In this document: in pieces, positions 41,897 to 50,408 of the stretch | How the letters are laid out: every line of letters begins with the position of its first letter | Numbering within the stretch: the stretch's first letter is position 1 | Assembly: GCF_003626695.1 (NCBI RefSeq) | Contig: NZ_RBAH01000001.1 | Location: 310,001-374,000 of the forward strand | DNA from: Paenibacillus ginsengarvi | GTDB taxonomy: Bacteria; Bacillota; Bacilli; Paenibacillales; NBRC-103111 | Length of the DNA: 64,000 bases | Direction of reading: 5' to 3' | The notes under the pieces: model-generated | The model's database searches: none | What the model was told of the DNA's origin: nothing | The model's input: the letters and a program-made list of their open reading frames with translations, nothing else | Position numbers and translations under genes: made by a program

Positions 41897-43180
41897 CTAT
41901 TTTACCACAATTTGACGCCTTACAGCTATGAACAATTGTAGAACGAACAACACGATCAGCACGACCCCGCTCGCGATAAAAGGTGCGCGATGGCCGATCG
42001 CATCCCACAGCTTTCCCGATATGATCGGGCCGAACACGTTGCCGCAGCCTTCGATAGTCAGAAAAAATCCCCAGATCGCTCCCCGCTTTTCGCTCGGAAT
42101 CACGGAAGCGATCATCGCATTCCATGACGGAATAAGCAGCGCGTAGCCGATTCCCATCAAAGTGACAAGCACGAGGATAACCGATACTTGCGTGATAAAA
42201 GGGAATGTCAGCAAACTGAACGCGCTTAGCAGCAGGCCTGCGTTTATGAACCATTTGGTCCCCCAACGGTCCACGAGCTTGCCTACCGGCACGAGAAACA
42301 GCACCGTAATCGCCCCGCCAGCAACGAGAAACATGCTGTACTGCGTCGGCGACAGATGGAGCACGGTTCGTGCATACAAGGTAAGCACGGGTGTCAGCAG
42401 GCCGAGGGCAAACGTTTGCGCGAACAAAGCGGGATAAAACGCCCAACTGACATGCAGCGAGCTTCTCGCTTCATCCAAATAGCGGCGGATTTTGTCCAAC
42501 TGGCGGCTCCACACGCTTCCGGCCTGGCGACTTTTGCTGCGTTTGCCTTTCCATTCCGCCCACATCGTCTTGACGCTCGCTGCACCCCGCTTATCCCCCG
42601 CCGGCAAAAAACACGTTACGATCACGCACAGGACGGTAAGCAACAAAAGCAGACGAAAGGCGAGCGTATACGTTTCGCCGACAAAAAAATTGATGACCAC
42701 CGGCCCTAGCCCGACTCCGGACAACCAGGCCGTATAGATGACCGACATCATCGTGCCGCTGCCGTTTTCCCCAACCGATTCCGTAGCCCCCGTAATCACG
42801 CACGGCCATAACGGCGATGTGCCGATACCAAGTAGCGTACAGGCGACAATTAACCACGCCGAATGGGAAAATGTAACCATAATCAAAACCGAAACAAACG
42901 TGAGCAGCACCCCGGTCAGCATGACCGGACGGTATCCGATTTTGTCGATCAGCCAGCCGACCGGGGAACGGAATACGTTATCCCCGATATATTGAAACGC
43001 CATCGTCCAGCCGATAATAAAAGTCGAGATGCCGAGCGCCGACTTCATATAAATCGGCAAGATCGAAACGAGAATAGCCCCTTTGACGAATTCAACAATG
43101 AACATAATAACCAGCAGCATGAGGACAAAGGGAGTAAACAGCCCCTTTTGTTGCTTCCAGAACGACACCAGCCGATTCAC
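41897..43180 (-). CDS. MFS transporter, divergent from arginine decarboxylase
   Basis: 427 residues with 12 membrane helices and a charged loop of about 45 residues between TM6 and TM7. MFS features: GWLIDKIGYRPVMLTG, GIGTSPLWPCVITGA, GKLVDRWGTKWFINAG. Similar in outline to sugar/lipid exporter-type MFS proteins (LtaA/YfkF-like), but the substrate cannot be read from the sequence. The start is GTG 43180 with AGAGGGTGG. It shares a 281-bp regulatory region with speA, which carries tandem palindromic repeats, so polyamine export is an attractive but unproven idea. Confidence 0.82.
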   Translation of the reverse strand: MNRLVSFWKQQKGLFTPFVLMLLVIMFIVEFVKGAILVSILPIYMKSALGISTFIIGWTMAFQYIGDNVFRSPVGWLIDKIGYRPVMLTGVLLTFVSVLIMVTFSHSAWLIVACTLLGIGTSPLWPCVITGATESVGENGSGTMMSVIYTAWLSGVGLGPVVINFFVGETYTLAFRLLLLLTVLCVIVTCFLPAGDKRGAASVKTMWAEWKGKRSKSRQAGSVWSRQLDKIRRYLDEARSSLHVSWAFYPALFAQTFALGLLTPVLTLYARTVLHLSPTQYSMFLVAGGAITVLFLVPVGKLVDRWGTKWFINAGLLLSAFSLLTFPFITQVSVILVLVTLMGIGYALLIPSWNAMIASVIPSEKRGAIWGFFLTIEGCGNVFGPIISGKLWDAIGHRAPFIASGVVLIVLFVLQLFIAVRRQIVVK

Positions 43181-43302
43181 GCGTCCACCCTCTATCCGTA
43201 GCTTGAAAATGCACCTAATGGTTCCCGTATTCTACCACCACTCGTTAGTGTTCCCGAAAATCCCGGGTTTTCTCCTCTCTTTGAAAATATTTTAACCTTG
43301 CG

Positions 43303-43386
43303 CATGCAATTGTTAAATGACATATAATTTTAACTTGCATGTGATCATGCAATTGTTAAAAAGACATATAATTTTAACTTGCATGT
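43303..43386. repeat. Tandem 40-41-bp direct repeat, each copy palindromic, upstream of speA
   Basis: Copy 1 43303-43342 and copy 2 43346-43386 are nearly identical. In each, ATGCAA...TTAAA at the left is mirrored by TTTAA...TTGCAT at the right, around a CATATAAT core. Copy 2 ends on the -35 box of the speA promoter. The A/T-rich composition differs sharply from the surroundings. Confidence 0.9.
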
Positions 43387-43406
43387 ACCCGTCAATTTGA
43401 TATACT
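43379..43406 (+). promoter_or_regulatory. speA promoter
   Basis: TTGCAT (43379-43384), 16-bp spacer, and extended -10 TGaTATACT (43398-43406). The -35 lies inside repeat copy 2, so a protein bound to the repeats would block or position RNA polymerase. Confidence 0.65.
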
Positions 43407-43461
43407 CAAGCTTGTTTAAGATTACCATTCGAAAATGGCCCGGAAGGAAGGGGATGTCCGC

Positions 43462-44928
43462 ATGGATCACAACCGTACACCACTTTTTACCGCATTAACC
43501 GAGCATGCGGCCAAACGCCCGATTCAGTTCCATATCCCAGGACATAAGAAAGGAGCCGGCTCCGATCCCGAATTCCGCTCGTTTATCGGAGACAACGCGC
43601 TCTCGATCGATTTGATCAATATTGCGCCGCTTGACGATTTGCACCAGCCGACCGGCGTCATCCTCGAAGCTCAGAAACTTGCCGCCGATGCGTTCGGCGC
43701 CGATTATACGGTATTTTCCGTGCAAGGCACTAGCGGAGCGATCATGACGATGATTATGTCCGTCGTCGGCGAAGGCGACAAAATTATCGTGCCGCGCAAT
43801 GTGCATAAGTCGATTTTGTCCGCGATTATTTTTTCCGGCGCGAAACCGATTTTCCTTTCGCCCGTCAGGGATACGAATTTGGGCATCGATCACGGCGTAA
43901 CGACCAGCTCGGTCCGGAAAGCGCTCGGCAGGCACCCGGATGCGAAAGCAGTCCTCGTCATCAATCCGACGTATTATGGCGTCTGCGCCGATCTGAAAGA
44001 GATCGTAGAGCTGGTGCACAGCTACGACATACCGGTTCTCGTCGACGAGGCGCACGGCGCGCTCATTCATTTCCACGACGAGCTGCCGATTTCCGCGATG
44101 AAAGCGGGAGCGGATATGGCGGCTACCAGCGTGCACAAGCTGGGTGGGTCGATGACGCAAAGCTCGATCTTGAACGTGCAAGGTCCGCGCGTCAACCAGC
44201 GGCGCATCCAAACGATCATCAGTATGCTGACGACGACATCCACCTCGTACCTGCTGCTTGCCTCGCTGGATACGTCACGCAGAAAGCTGGCGCTTCACGG
44301 GAAGCAAATGGCCGAACATTCGATTCGGCTGGCCCAATACGCGCGCAGCAAAATTAACGAAATACCGGGCTTGTACTGCTTCGGAGAAGATATTCTCGGT
44401 ACGGAAGCGACCTTCGCTTACGACCCAACCAAAGTTACCGTGCACATTCGTCATCTCGGCATAACCGGATACGATGTGGAGAACTGGTTGCGGGACCGGT
44501 ACAACATCGAGATCGAGCTAAGCGACATGTACAACATTTTGTGCCTGGTTACGCCGGCCGACACGCAGGAAAACGTGGACATTTTGCTCGAGGCGCTAGC
44601 CGTGCTCGCATCCGAGCATACCGGCAACGAGGCGAATGAACTGGTGATCAAAATACCAGAAATTCCCCAGCTGTCGCTTACGCCCAGGGACGCCTTCTAC
44701 GGCGATACGGAGCTTGTTCCTTTCAAGGAATCGGCTGGCCGCATCATGGCCGAGTTCATCTACGTCTATCCGCCGGGCATTCCGATCTTGCTGCCGGGCG
44801 AAGTCATCTCGCAAGAAAATATCGACTACATCGTCGAGCATCTCGAGGTCGGCTTGCCGGTCAAAGGTCCCGAAGACCGTACGATCGAAAACGTGAAAGT
44901 CATTGTGGAGACGAAGCCTATTTTTTAA
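43462..44928 (+). CDS. speA: Arginine/lysine/ornithine decarboxylase (SpeA-like, PLP-dependent)
   Basis: Makes agmatine from arginine (or cadaverine from lysine), feeding polyamine synthesis. 488 residues, fold type I: IPGHKKGAG near the start, FSVQGTSGAIMTM, VDEAHGALIHF, and the PLP lysine K226 in ATSVHKLGGSMTQ. Size and sequence match Bacillus SpeA (490 residues) better than lysine-specific forms, but specificity cannot be proven by sequence. ATG 43462 follows GGAAGGGG; the frame to 43435 has no site. The promoter region carries the tandem repeats 43303-43386. Confidence 0.88.
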   Translation: MDHNRTPLFTALTEHAAKRPIQFHIPGHKKGAGSDPEFRSFIGDNALSIDLINIAPLDDLHQPTGVILEAQKLAADAFGADYTVFSVQGTSGAIMTMIMSVVGEGDKIIVPRNVHKSILSAIIFSGAKPIFLSPVRDTNLGIDHGVTTSSVRKALGRHPDAKAVLVINPTYYGVCADLKEIVELVHSYDIPVLVDEAHGALIHFHDELPISAMKAGADMAATSVHKLGGSMTQSSILNVQGPRVNQRRIQTIISMLTTTSTSYLLLASLDTSRRKLALHGKQMAEHSIRLAQYARSKINEIPGLYCFGEDILGTEATFAYDPTKVTVHIRHLGITGYDVENWLRDRYNIEIELSDMYNILCLVTPADTQENVDILLEALAVLASEHTGNEANELVIKIPEIPQLSLTPRDAFYGDTELVPFKESAGRIMAEFIYVYPPGIPILLPGEVISQENIDYIVEHLEVGLPVKGPEDRTIENVKVIVETKPIF

Positions 44929-44943
44929 GCTTTCCACCCAGCA

Positions 44944-44988
44944 AAAAAAGGAGATGACCGCTTAGAGCGGAACCATCTCCTTTTTGTA
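44944..44988. terminator. Bidirectional terminator after speA
   Basis: AAAAGGAGATG and CATCTCCTTTT arms with an inner CCGCT/AGCGG stem. Confidence 0.85.
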
Positions 44989-44999
44989 TGCGAAGGCCC

Positions 45000-45287
45000 T
45001 TAATATTGATCTACAAACTGCATGTACGGGATGAGCTGCTTCAAAAATACGGACACTTCCTCCGCTTCTTCCTCCCGAAGCTGGAACGCACGCTGCAAAT
45101 GAGCCAGATGATCGAGATCGTCATAATCGAGCAGACAGGAGCGGTTCGTCTGCATGCAGATCACCATCGGTTTGCCGAAAAAAGCCGTCGTGTACACGAT
45201 GCCGAAATCGTAGCGTGTCCGCTCGGTTGCAAAACCGACAAATTGGACGTTCGCTTGCTCCGACGTGTCATACAATCGATCAAACAT
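45000..45287 (-). CDS. DUF3055 family protein
   Basis: 95 residues; matches the small Bacillota DUF3055 family (YDTSEQANVQFVGFATERTRYDFGIVYTTAFFGKPMVICMQTNRSCLLDYDDL). Cytosolic, unknown function. ATG 45287 follows AGGAG. Confidence 0.85.
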   Translation of the reverse strand: MFDRLYDTSEQANVQFVGFATERTRYDFGIVYTTAFFGKPMVICMQTNRSCLLDYDDLDHLAHLQRAFQLREEEAEEVSVFLKQLIPYMQFVDQY

Positions 45288-45490
45288 GCGATCACGCTCC
45301 TATTAGATTGATTATTCTGAATATTTGTATTATTTTGCTAGTATAGCACGAATTCATAGAGTCGGCAACCGAAATATTCCACTCCTCTTTTCTGTTCGTC
45401 GTCTATCAGAAGCCTCGCCGATGTTGTAAAAATATAGACGAAATGCTATGATGTTCATGGGAAAAACGGAACAACAAGGATGGTGTAACG

Positions 45491-45910
45491 ATGGCGCAAA
45501 GCGCTTACATTTATCTTGTGGACGGATCAGCCGCGTCCACCCTGACGCTTGACGAATTGAAGGAGCATTTGGGACGATACAGGGAGCAAACCGCCCTGAC
45601 GGGCCGGCAGCTCGGATGGGATTATGCCGCTTCCGCATTTCCGTATTCGGTGGAAACGAAGCCCGAGGGACAAGGAAAGTGGTTTTATTTAAAAGGAACA
45701 AACCCGCTCTATAAATATATTTTGTTCGGAGTCGGCAGCAAGCAGTCGGAGGACAAGGAGCAGTCGTACATTCAGATTACGCTGCCTGACGATGCGACTC
45801 ATGGCGACAAGTCGAAGGGCAACGAGCTGTGCAAATATTTGGCCAAACATCTGAAGGCGGAATTGCGCTTGTTTAACGGAAGAACGATGTACTTCAATCC
45901 TCGCAAATAA
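45491..45910 (+). CDS. DUF1885 family protein
   Basis: 139 residues of the Bacillus DUF1885 family (AYIYLVDGSAASTLTLDELKEHL...YKYILFGVG...SYIQITLPDDATHGDKSKGNELCKYLAK). Unknown role. ATG 45491, with a weak upstream site (AAGGATG). Single gene. Confidence 0.82.
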   Translation: MAQSAYIYLVDGSAASTLTLDELKEHLGRYREQTALTGRQLGWDYAASAFPYSVETKPEGQGKWFYLKGTNPLYKYILFGVGSKQSEDKEQSYIQITLPDDATHGDKSKGNELCKYLAKHLKAELRLFNGRTMYFNPRK

Positions 45911-45954
45911 GCTCATCGCAGCCAGGTACGAAAGAGCCTCGCATTCGGCACAGC

Positions 45955-45994
45955 AAAAAAACAGCCTCCTATTCCGCTTCGGAAAGGAGGCTGC
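45955..45994 (-). terminator. Terminator after the DUF1292 gene
   Basis: CAGCCTCC/GGAGGCTG arms with T7 on the minus strand. Confidence 0.88.
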
Positions 45995-46001
45995 CGTACA
46001 T

Positions 46002-46301
46002 TTACGCTTGAGCTTCGCTTGCAACAATCTGCTCATAAACCGCCGTTACATGCTCCCACTCGGCATCGTCCTCGATGTTGACCAGGAACGATTCTTCGCC
46101 CTCTTCGTCGATCCGGAAAATGATGCTGTCCGATTCCGGTTCTTTCCGATCAAGCAGTACGGCGTATGCTTTGCCTTGTGTTTCGAACGTATATACGATC
46201 ACCATTTCGTGCTCGTTGCCGTCTTCGTCGGTCAGGATAAACACGTCTTCCTCGTGCTCGTCGCCACAACCGCAATTGTCGCCATGCTGATGCTCGCTCA
46301 T
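46002..46301 (-). CDS. yrzB: DUF1292 family protein (YrzB)
   Basis: 99 residues, very acidic. After an N-terminal HQHGDNCGCGDEHEED stretch rich in His, Cys and Asp (possible metal binding), the DUF1292 core VFILTDEDGNEHEMVIVYTFETQGKAYAVLLDRKE...SIIFRIDEEGEE follows. B. subtilis YrzB belongs here; in Bacillus it lies near yrrK and mtaB-type genes, a context not preserved here. ATG 46301. Confidence 0.88.
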   Translation of the reverse strand: MSEHQHGDNCGCGDEHEEDVFILTDEDGNEHEMVIVYTFETQGKAYAVLLDRKEPESDSIIFRIDEEGEESFLVNIEDDAEWEHVTAVYEQIVASEAQA

Positions 46302-46387
46302 GCAAGACCCTCATTTCATCGATTGAATTAAAAACCGTTCCTATCGTACCATTTTCACCTATACCGGTCAATGAAGGTCATCTCGGT

Positions 46388-47002
46388 TTATTCCGATATA
46401 ATCGTCTTTTCCGATACGACGGAGTAGTCGTGAGCGTCATCCAGCTTGATTTTGAACTGCACCTTGTATTTGCCGAGCGAGTCGAACGTGACATTCTCAA
46501 GCGGCCAGCTGTACCAGAAGCTGTCCTTGCTTTCCTGAAGCACAACCGCGTTGGTCGAGCGAATAACGCTGCCGGCCGGCGATACGAGATCGATACGGAA
46601 CGACTGAATCGGCGTCGTCAAACTGTCGACTTGAGCGGCAACGACGAAATCAAGCTTGTTTCCCTTGCTTACTTTGCCGAACGGCGTCTTCGGGGAATCG
46701 TCCTTGGCGATATCTTTCGCTACGAACATATGTACATTCGGCTTGTATAAATAAGCCGTTTTCGACTCATCGTCCCATCTGACGATCGTACCGAGTGAAT
46801 CGGTCATTTCACGCAGCGGAAGCACGACGCGGCCGTCTATCATAAACGCCGGGACATCCGAAGTGGACACCCCTTCATTATTGATTTGCACTTTCACTTT
46901 CGTAAAGCCTTGATAGTCTCCCCATGGCGAGCCTGCATAGACAATTCCCGCACCAAGCATAACCAATGTTGTTGTAAGTAGAGCAAGCCGCTTTACCTTC
47001 AT
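46388..47002 (-). CDS. Secreted copper-amine-oxidase-N domain protein
   Basis: 204 residues: signal peptide (MKVKRLALLTTTLVMLGAGIVYA), a copper-amine-oxidase-N module (VQINNEGVSTSDVPAFMIDGRVVLPLREMTDSLGTIVRWDDESKTAYLYKP), then an Ig-like beta domain (DFVVAAQVDSLTTPIQSFRIDLVSP...GKYKVQFKIKLDDAHDYSVVSEKTI). ATG 47002 has GGAGG 8 nt upstream. Presumed extracellular or wall located. Confidence 0.83.
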   Translation of the reverse strand: MKVKRLALLTTTLVMLGAGIVYAGSPWGDYQGFTKVKVQINNEGVSTSDVPAFMIDGRVVLPLREMTDSLGTIVRWDDESKTAYLYKPNVHMFVAKDIAKDDSPKTPFGKVSKGNKLDFVVAAQVDSLTTPIQSFRIDLVSPAGSVIRSTNAVVLQESKDSFWYSWPLENVTFDSLGKYKVQFKIKLDDAHDYSVVSEKTIISE

Positions 47003-47215
47003 TGCGAAAACCTCCATCAATCTTTTCATTATGAACAGTTATACCGAGAAACGATGGAAAAGTTGCGCGGAAGATCGCAAGAAAAATTTGCTTTTTTGGT
47101 CCACTACGTATACAATATTTACCCATTTATTCCATCCGTTTCCTTCCAACAGAAAAAATCTTATTTTGCCCGCTGAATAGTAGTTACAAAGATCTCCAGA
47201 ATCATGTAAACTTGA

Positions 47216-47413
47216 ATGGAAAATAACGAGAATGAGGAAGCGAACAACAGCATGAACCAAAATTTCGGATTGCCAGCGGAAATTGATCAAATGAAGCGAC
47301 TTCTCGAACGGACCGCCAAAAAATACAGGTACAATTTTCGTCATCCCCGCGTCATCGAAATCAGTCAGCAGCTCGACAAATTAATCGTGAACATGATGCG
47401 GCGCAACCGGTAA
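47216..47413 (+). CDS. Spo0E-like aspartyl-phosphate phosphatase
   Basis: 65 residues; the family signature SQxLDxLI is present as ISQQLDKLIV, preceded by IDQMKRLLERTAKKY, a helix-loop-helix hairpin typical of Spo0E proteins, which dephosphorylate Spo0A-P and delay sporulation. Start at ATG 47216 or 47252 (the latter has GAGGAAG). Mature length about 53-65 residues is normal. Confidence 0.8.
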   Translation: MENNENEEANNSMNQNFGLPAEIDQMKRLLERTAKKYRYNFRHPRVIEISQQLDKLIVNMMRRNR

Positions 47414-47517
47414 AGTACGGAAGGCGATCAAGACCGATTTCCCGCGCTGGCGCCGACCGGCTTATACCGATTAAGACGCGCAGCTTGCCTTGGAACCTCT
47501 CTTGACCGCCCCGATCC

Positions 47518-47706
47518 TCATTTCGTATAACGGGTAAGCACGCAGGGGACGCCCTCTCCGACCGCGCCTGGCCTTTCCATCAACGCCATATACTTGATAC
47601 CGCGCGCACATTGCTTCTTGCAGACGGTGCACACGTCGGACGTGACGAGCTTATAGTGCGCCTGCGGCTTGCCCGACGACAATTTTTTGATTTTTTTGCC
47701 TGCCAT
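47518..47706 (-). CDS. Small basic Cys-rich hypothetical protein
   Basis: 62 residues, strongly basic at the N-terminus (MAGKKIKKLSSGK) with a CTVCKKQC cluster and a third Cys near the end (GVPCVLT). Likely a small zinc-binding protein. Strong site GGGAGG before ATG 47706. I do not recognise the family. Confidence 0.72.
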   Translation of the reverse strand: MAGKKIKKLSSGKPQAHYKLVTSDVCTVCKKQCARGIKYMALMERPGAVGEGVPCVLTRYTK

Positions 47707-47948
47707 TCTCTCTACCTCCCGCGCTTCTACACCGAATGCACTTGTTCACCGGAGCTTAAGCTCCTCTGTATCCTATGCGGGTGCGGATTGCGAAGACTCC
47801 GCACTTGTCCCTATGCGGTGAAAACTTTGCGGATTCGTGCAACAATAGCGCGAAAATTTGTCGAAAAAACAGGACCTATTCTTTCAAATCCGGTGGAAAA
47901 ATGATACAGTAAACTATATTGCGGGATTTGGACAGAAGGGGGAAGCTT

Positions 47949-48695
47949 GTGTTGAGCATCAAGATCCGAATGATCGGCACCGGGTCGGCATTTGCCAAAA
48001 AATATTTCAATAATAACGCGCTTGTCACAAGCGGCGATTATACGCTGCTGATCGACTTCGGCATCACCGGTCCCCTGTCGATGTATCAGATGAACATGCC
48101 GCTTGACCGGATCGACGGCGTCGTGGTGACCCATCTTCATGCAGACCATATCGGCGGACTCGAGGAGCTGATGCTGCGTCTGAGGTTCGATTATAAGAAG
48201 AAGCCCACTTTGTTCATAGAAGAACACCTCGTGCAGCCGCTGTGGGACTATTCGCTGCGCGGCGGCCTGGAGTTCGGGGCAGGCGGTACGCAAAAGCTGG
48301 ACGACTTCTTTCATATTATTCCGCTCACGGCCCGCAAGCCTCAAGAGGTCGCTCCCGGCCTGCGGCTCGAAATATGGCCGACCCGGCATTTTCCGGATAT
48401 GCCGAGTTATGCGATTATTCTGAACGACAAGCTGTTTTACAGCGGGGATACGGTATTCGATCCGAATCTGATCGGGTCCGCTCTGGAGCGGGGCTGCGAC
48501 TATATATTGCACGAATGTCAATTGGAGGGCCAGGGGCTGTTTCATGCCACGCTGGCGGAGCTGCTGACACTGCCGGAGGACGTACAGCGCAAAGTTCGGC
48601 TGATGCATTATGGCGACCATATGGAGCAATATATCGGCCATACCGGCCTCATGACCTTCCTGCATCAACACGAAACCTATGAATTTCCGATATAA
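47949..48695 (+). CDS. MBL-fold metallo-hydrolase
   Basis: About 248 residues of the metallo-beta-lactamase fold: HLHADHIGG (HxHxDH zinc site), then a LEIWPTRHFP His, and SGDTVFDPNLIG with the bridging Asp. Resembles the small RNase Z/YhfI-like subgroup of cytosolic hydrolases; substrate unknown. Start GTG 47949 or TTG 47952, both placed well after GGGGGAAG. Confidence 0.85.
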   Translation: MLSIKIRMIGTGSAFAKKYFNNNALVTSGDYTLLIDFGITGPLSMYQMNMPLDRIDGVVVTHLHADHIGGLEELMLRLRFDYKKKPTLFIEEHLVQPLWDYSLRGGLEFGAGGTQKLDDFFHIIPLTARKPQEVAPGLRLEIWPTRHFPDMPSYAIILNDKLFYSGDTVFDPNLIGSALERGCDYILHECQLEGQGLFHATLAELLTLPEDVQRKVRLMHYGDHMEQYIGHTGLMTFLHQHETYEFPI

Positions 48696-48722
48696 GCGAG
48701 CGAGTAGAATGGGAATCAGCAC

Positions 48723-48749
48723 AAAAAACCGGGCCTAGGCCCGGTTTTT
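48723..48749. terminator. Bidirectional terminator
   Basis: AAAAACCGGGCC and GGCCCGGTTTTT arms, nearly loopless, between convergent genes. Confidence 0.9.
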
Positions 48750-48761
48750 CCATGCATCCAT

Positions 48762-49007
48762 CTAAAAGATCGGCAATTGGTCGAGATTGTTGCTGGGATC
48801 GCCGTCCGCATCCCCACGAATATACGTTTCTCCGTCTCGGCCTTTGAACGCGTTAACGCCTTGAATCGTTCCCGATTTCACTTCCGCCAGCGCTTGTTCG
48901 TAGTTCAGTTCGCGTCCGGTCGATGTTTTGAAGGCGGTAATGTCTCCGTCTCCGTTTTTTTGCACAGCCACGAAGGACTCTCTTTCCGTTCCGGGTTCGT
49001 AACTCAT
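48762..49007 (-). CDS. DUF3892 family protein
   Basis: 81 residues matching the DUF3892 family (FVAVQKNGDGDITAFKTSTGRELNYEQALAEVKSGTIQGVNAFKGRDGETYIRGDADGDPSNNLDQLP). Small, cytosolic, unknown function. ATG 49007 follows AAGGAG. Confidence 0.88.
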   Translation of the reverse strand: MSYEPGTERESFVAVQKNGDGDITAFKTSTGRELNYEQALAEVKSGTIQGVNAFKGRDGETYIRGDADGDPSNNLDQLPIF

Positions 49008-49085
49008 ACGATGCAGCTCCTTTTCAATTGGATAGAAATCGCTGTACCTCGTTACTATTCCCAGTACGGAGCGGAATATGTCGGC

Positions 49086-49532
49086 TCAGTTGCCACTCAG
49101 CTGCTTGCGCATACGCACATGTTGAATGCCGGCATCGTCGAATGGCTCATCCGAGATCGTCACGTAACCCAAACGACCGTAAAACGGCTCCGCCTGCACC
49201 TGCGCGTCCAGGATGGCGTACCGATAACCAAGACGGTCCGCGAGCCGCTCCGCCCCTTCCATAATCCGTTTCCCCAAGCCTTGCCCTCTTCGCTCACGCG
49301 CTACCGCGACACGCTGGATTTTGGCCGTTTCCGCATCGTAATGTTTAACCCGGGCCGTTGCAACCGGGATTCCTTCATCTGTAAGCAGCAGATGCGCGCA
49401 TTCCCCGCCAGGTATGTCATATTCATCAATCTCCAGCTCTTCCGGCACGTTCTGTTCAGCTACGAATACTTCTTTACGCAGGCGAAGACATTTGTCGAGC
49501 TGATCTTGGCCGTTTACCTTTATTAGTTCCAT
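49086..49532 (-). CDS. GNAT family N-acetyltransferase
   Basis: 148 residues of the ElaA/YjcF-like GNAT group: LRKEVFVAEQNVPEELEIDEYD at the N-terminus and the acetyl-CoA loop QRVAVARERRGQGLGKRIMEGA (RRGQGLG), then LDAQVQAEPFYGRLGYV. ATG 49532 follows GAAGGAGA. Substrate unknown; single gene. Confidence 0.88.
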   Translation of the reverse strand: MELIKVNGQDQLDKCLRLRKEVFVAEQNVPEELEIDEYDIPGGECAHLLLTDEGIPVATARVKHYDAETAKIQRVAVARERRGQGLGKRIMEGAERLADRLGYRYAILDAQVQAEPFYGRLGYVTISDEPFDDAGIQHVRMRKQLSGN

Positions 49533-49613
49533 GCTGATGTAGTCTCCTTCGGGCAAAAAATTCTCGGCAGGCTGTATTCTTTATTATAGCCTTAAGCCTC
49601 GCTTCGCGCACAT

Positions 49614-50408
49614 TCAGGAACGGATCGACATCATATTGCCGGAGGAATACCTGCGCAGTCCGCGGTAAAACAGCCAAATGCCCACGGCCGTCAGCAGCGC
49701 CGCCATCCCGGTCGCCCCGGCCAAAAACGTCCATTTCACCTCGCGCAGCAGCCCGATCGGCAAATAACTGATAAACCCGGCGGGGATGACCGTAAACAGC
49801 ACAAGCCGGGCCGTCCCTTTAAAAATATCGGTCGGGTATGTAGCGAATGTGAGGAAACCGTTAAACACCTGCATCCCGATTCCTTCCGCATTGCCGATGT
49901 AAAACGCCAGCGTCTGCGCGATGACATTAAAGAAAACAAAAATGACGGTAGCGAGCGCTAGCCCGAATGCGAATTTCAAAAACCCCGTCAAAGAAAAATC
50001 ACCGAAAATGCCATACAGCAGCAAACCGAAAATAACGTCCCCGATTGCCGATACCGACATGCGGCTGATCAGCACATGCAGCAGCACCGGCTTCGGCTGG
50101 ACCAAATACGAATCCAGCTGGCCGTTTGCGATCAATCCCGCCATCGCATAGCTGTTGCCGAACAAAACGGCGGATAGTCCGAAACCTCCGGCGCCGATCG
50201 CCCACATCATCATCACGTCGACAAGCTCCCAACCGTTCACGATCGGAAACTTCGTAAAATAAACGCCCCAATAAAAAATCCATACAACATTATTTACGAT
50301 CATCATGCCCGCCGTCAGCAAAAAGCTCATCCGGTACTCCATCGCCCCGGCCAAATTCAGTTTCCAGCAAGTCAGTACAAATCGCAGCAGCTTAACCGCC
50401 GTTGACAT
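49614..50408 (-). CDS. ABC-2 family transporter permease (second)
   Basis: 264 residues with six membrane helices (ABC-2/DUF990 type: EYRMSFLLTAGMMIVNNVVWIFYW, GAGGFGLSAVLFGNSYAMAGLIANGQLDSYLVQPKPVLLHVLISRM). It overlaps the preceding permease gene by 17 bp. Works with the permease and the ATPase at 50392 and 51192; the full system resembles the three-gene DUF990 exporters of Bacillota whose substrate is not established. Confidence 0.88.
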   Translation of the reverse strand: MSTAVKLLRFVLTCWKLNLAGAMEYRMSFLLTAGMMIVNNVVWIFYWGVYFTKFPIVNGWELVDVMMMWAIGAGGFGLSAVLFGNSYAMAGLIANGQLDSYLVQPKPVLLHVLISRMSVSAIGDVIFGLLLYGIFGDFSLTGFLKFAFGLALATVIFVFFNVIAQTLAFYIGNAEGIGMQVFNGFLTFATYPTDIFKGTARLVLFTVIPAGFISYLPIGLLREVKWTFLAGATGMAALLTAVGIWLFYRGLRRYSSGNMMSIRS

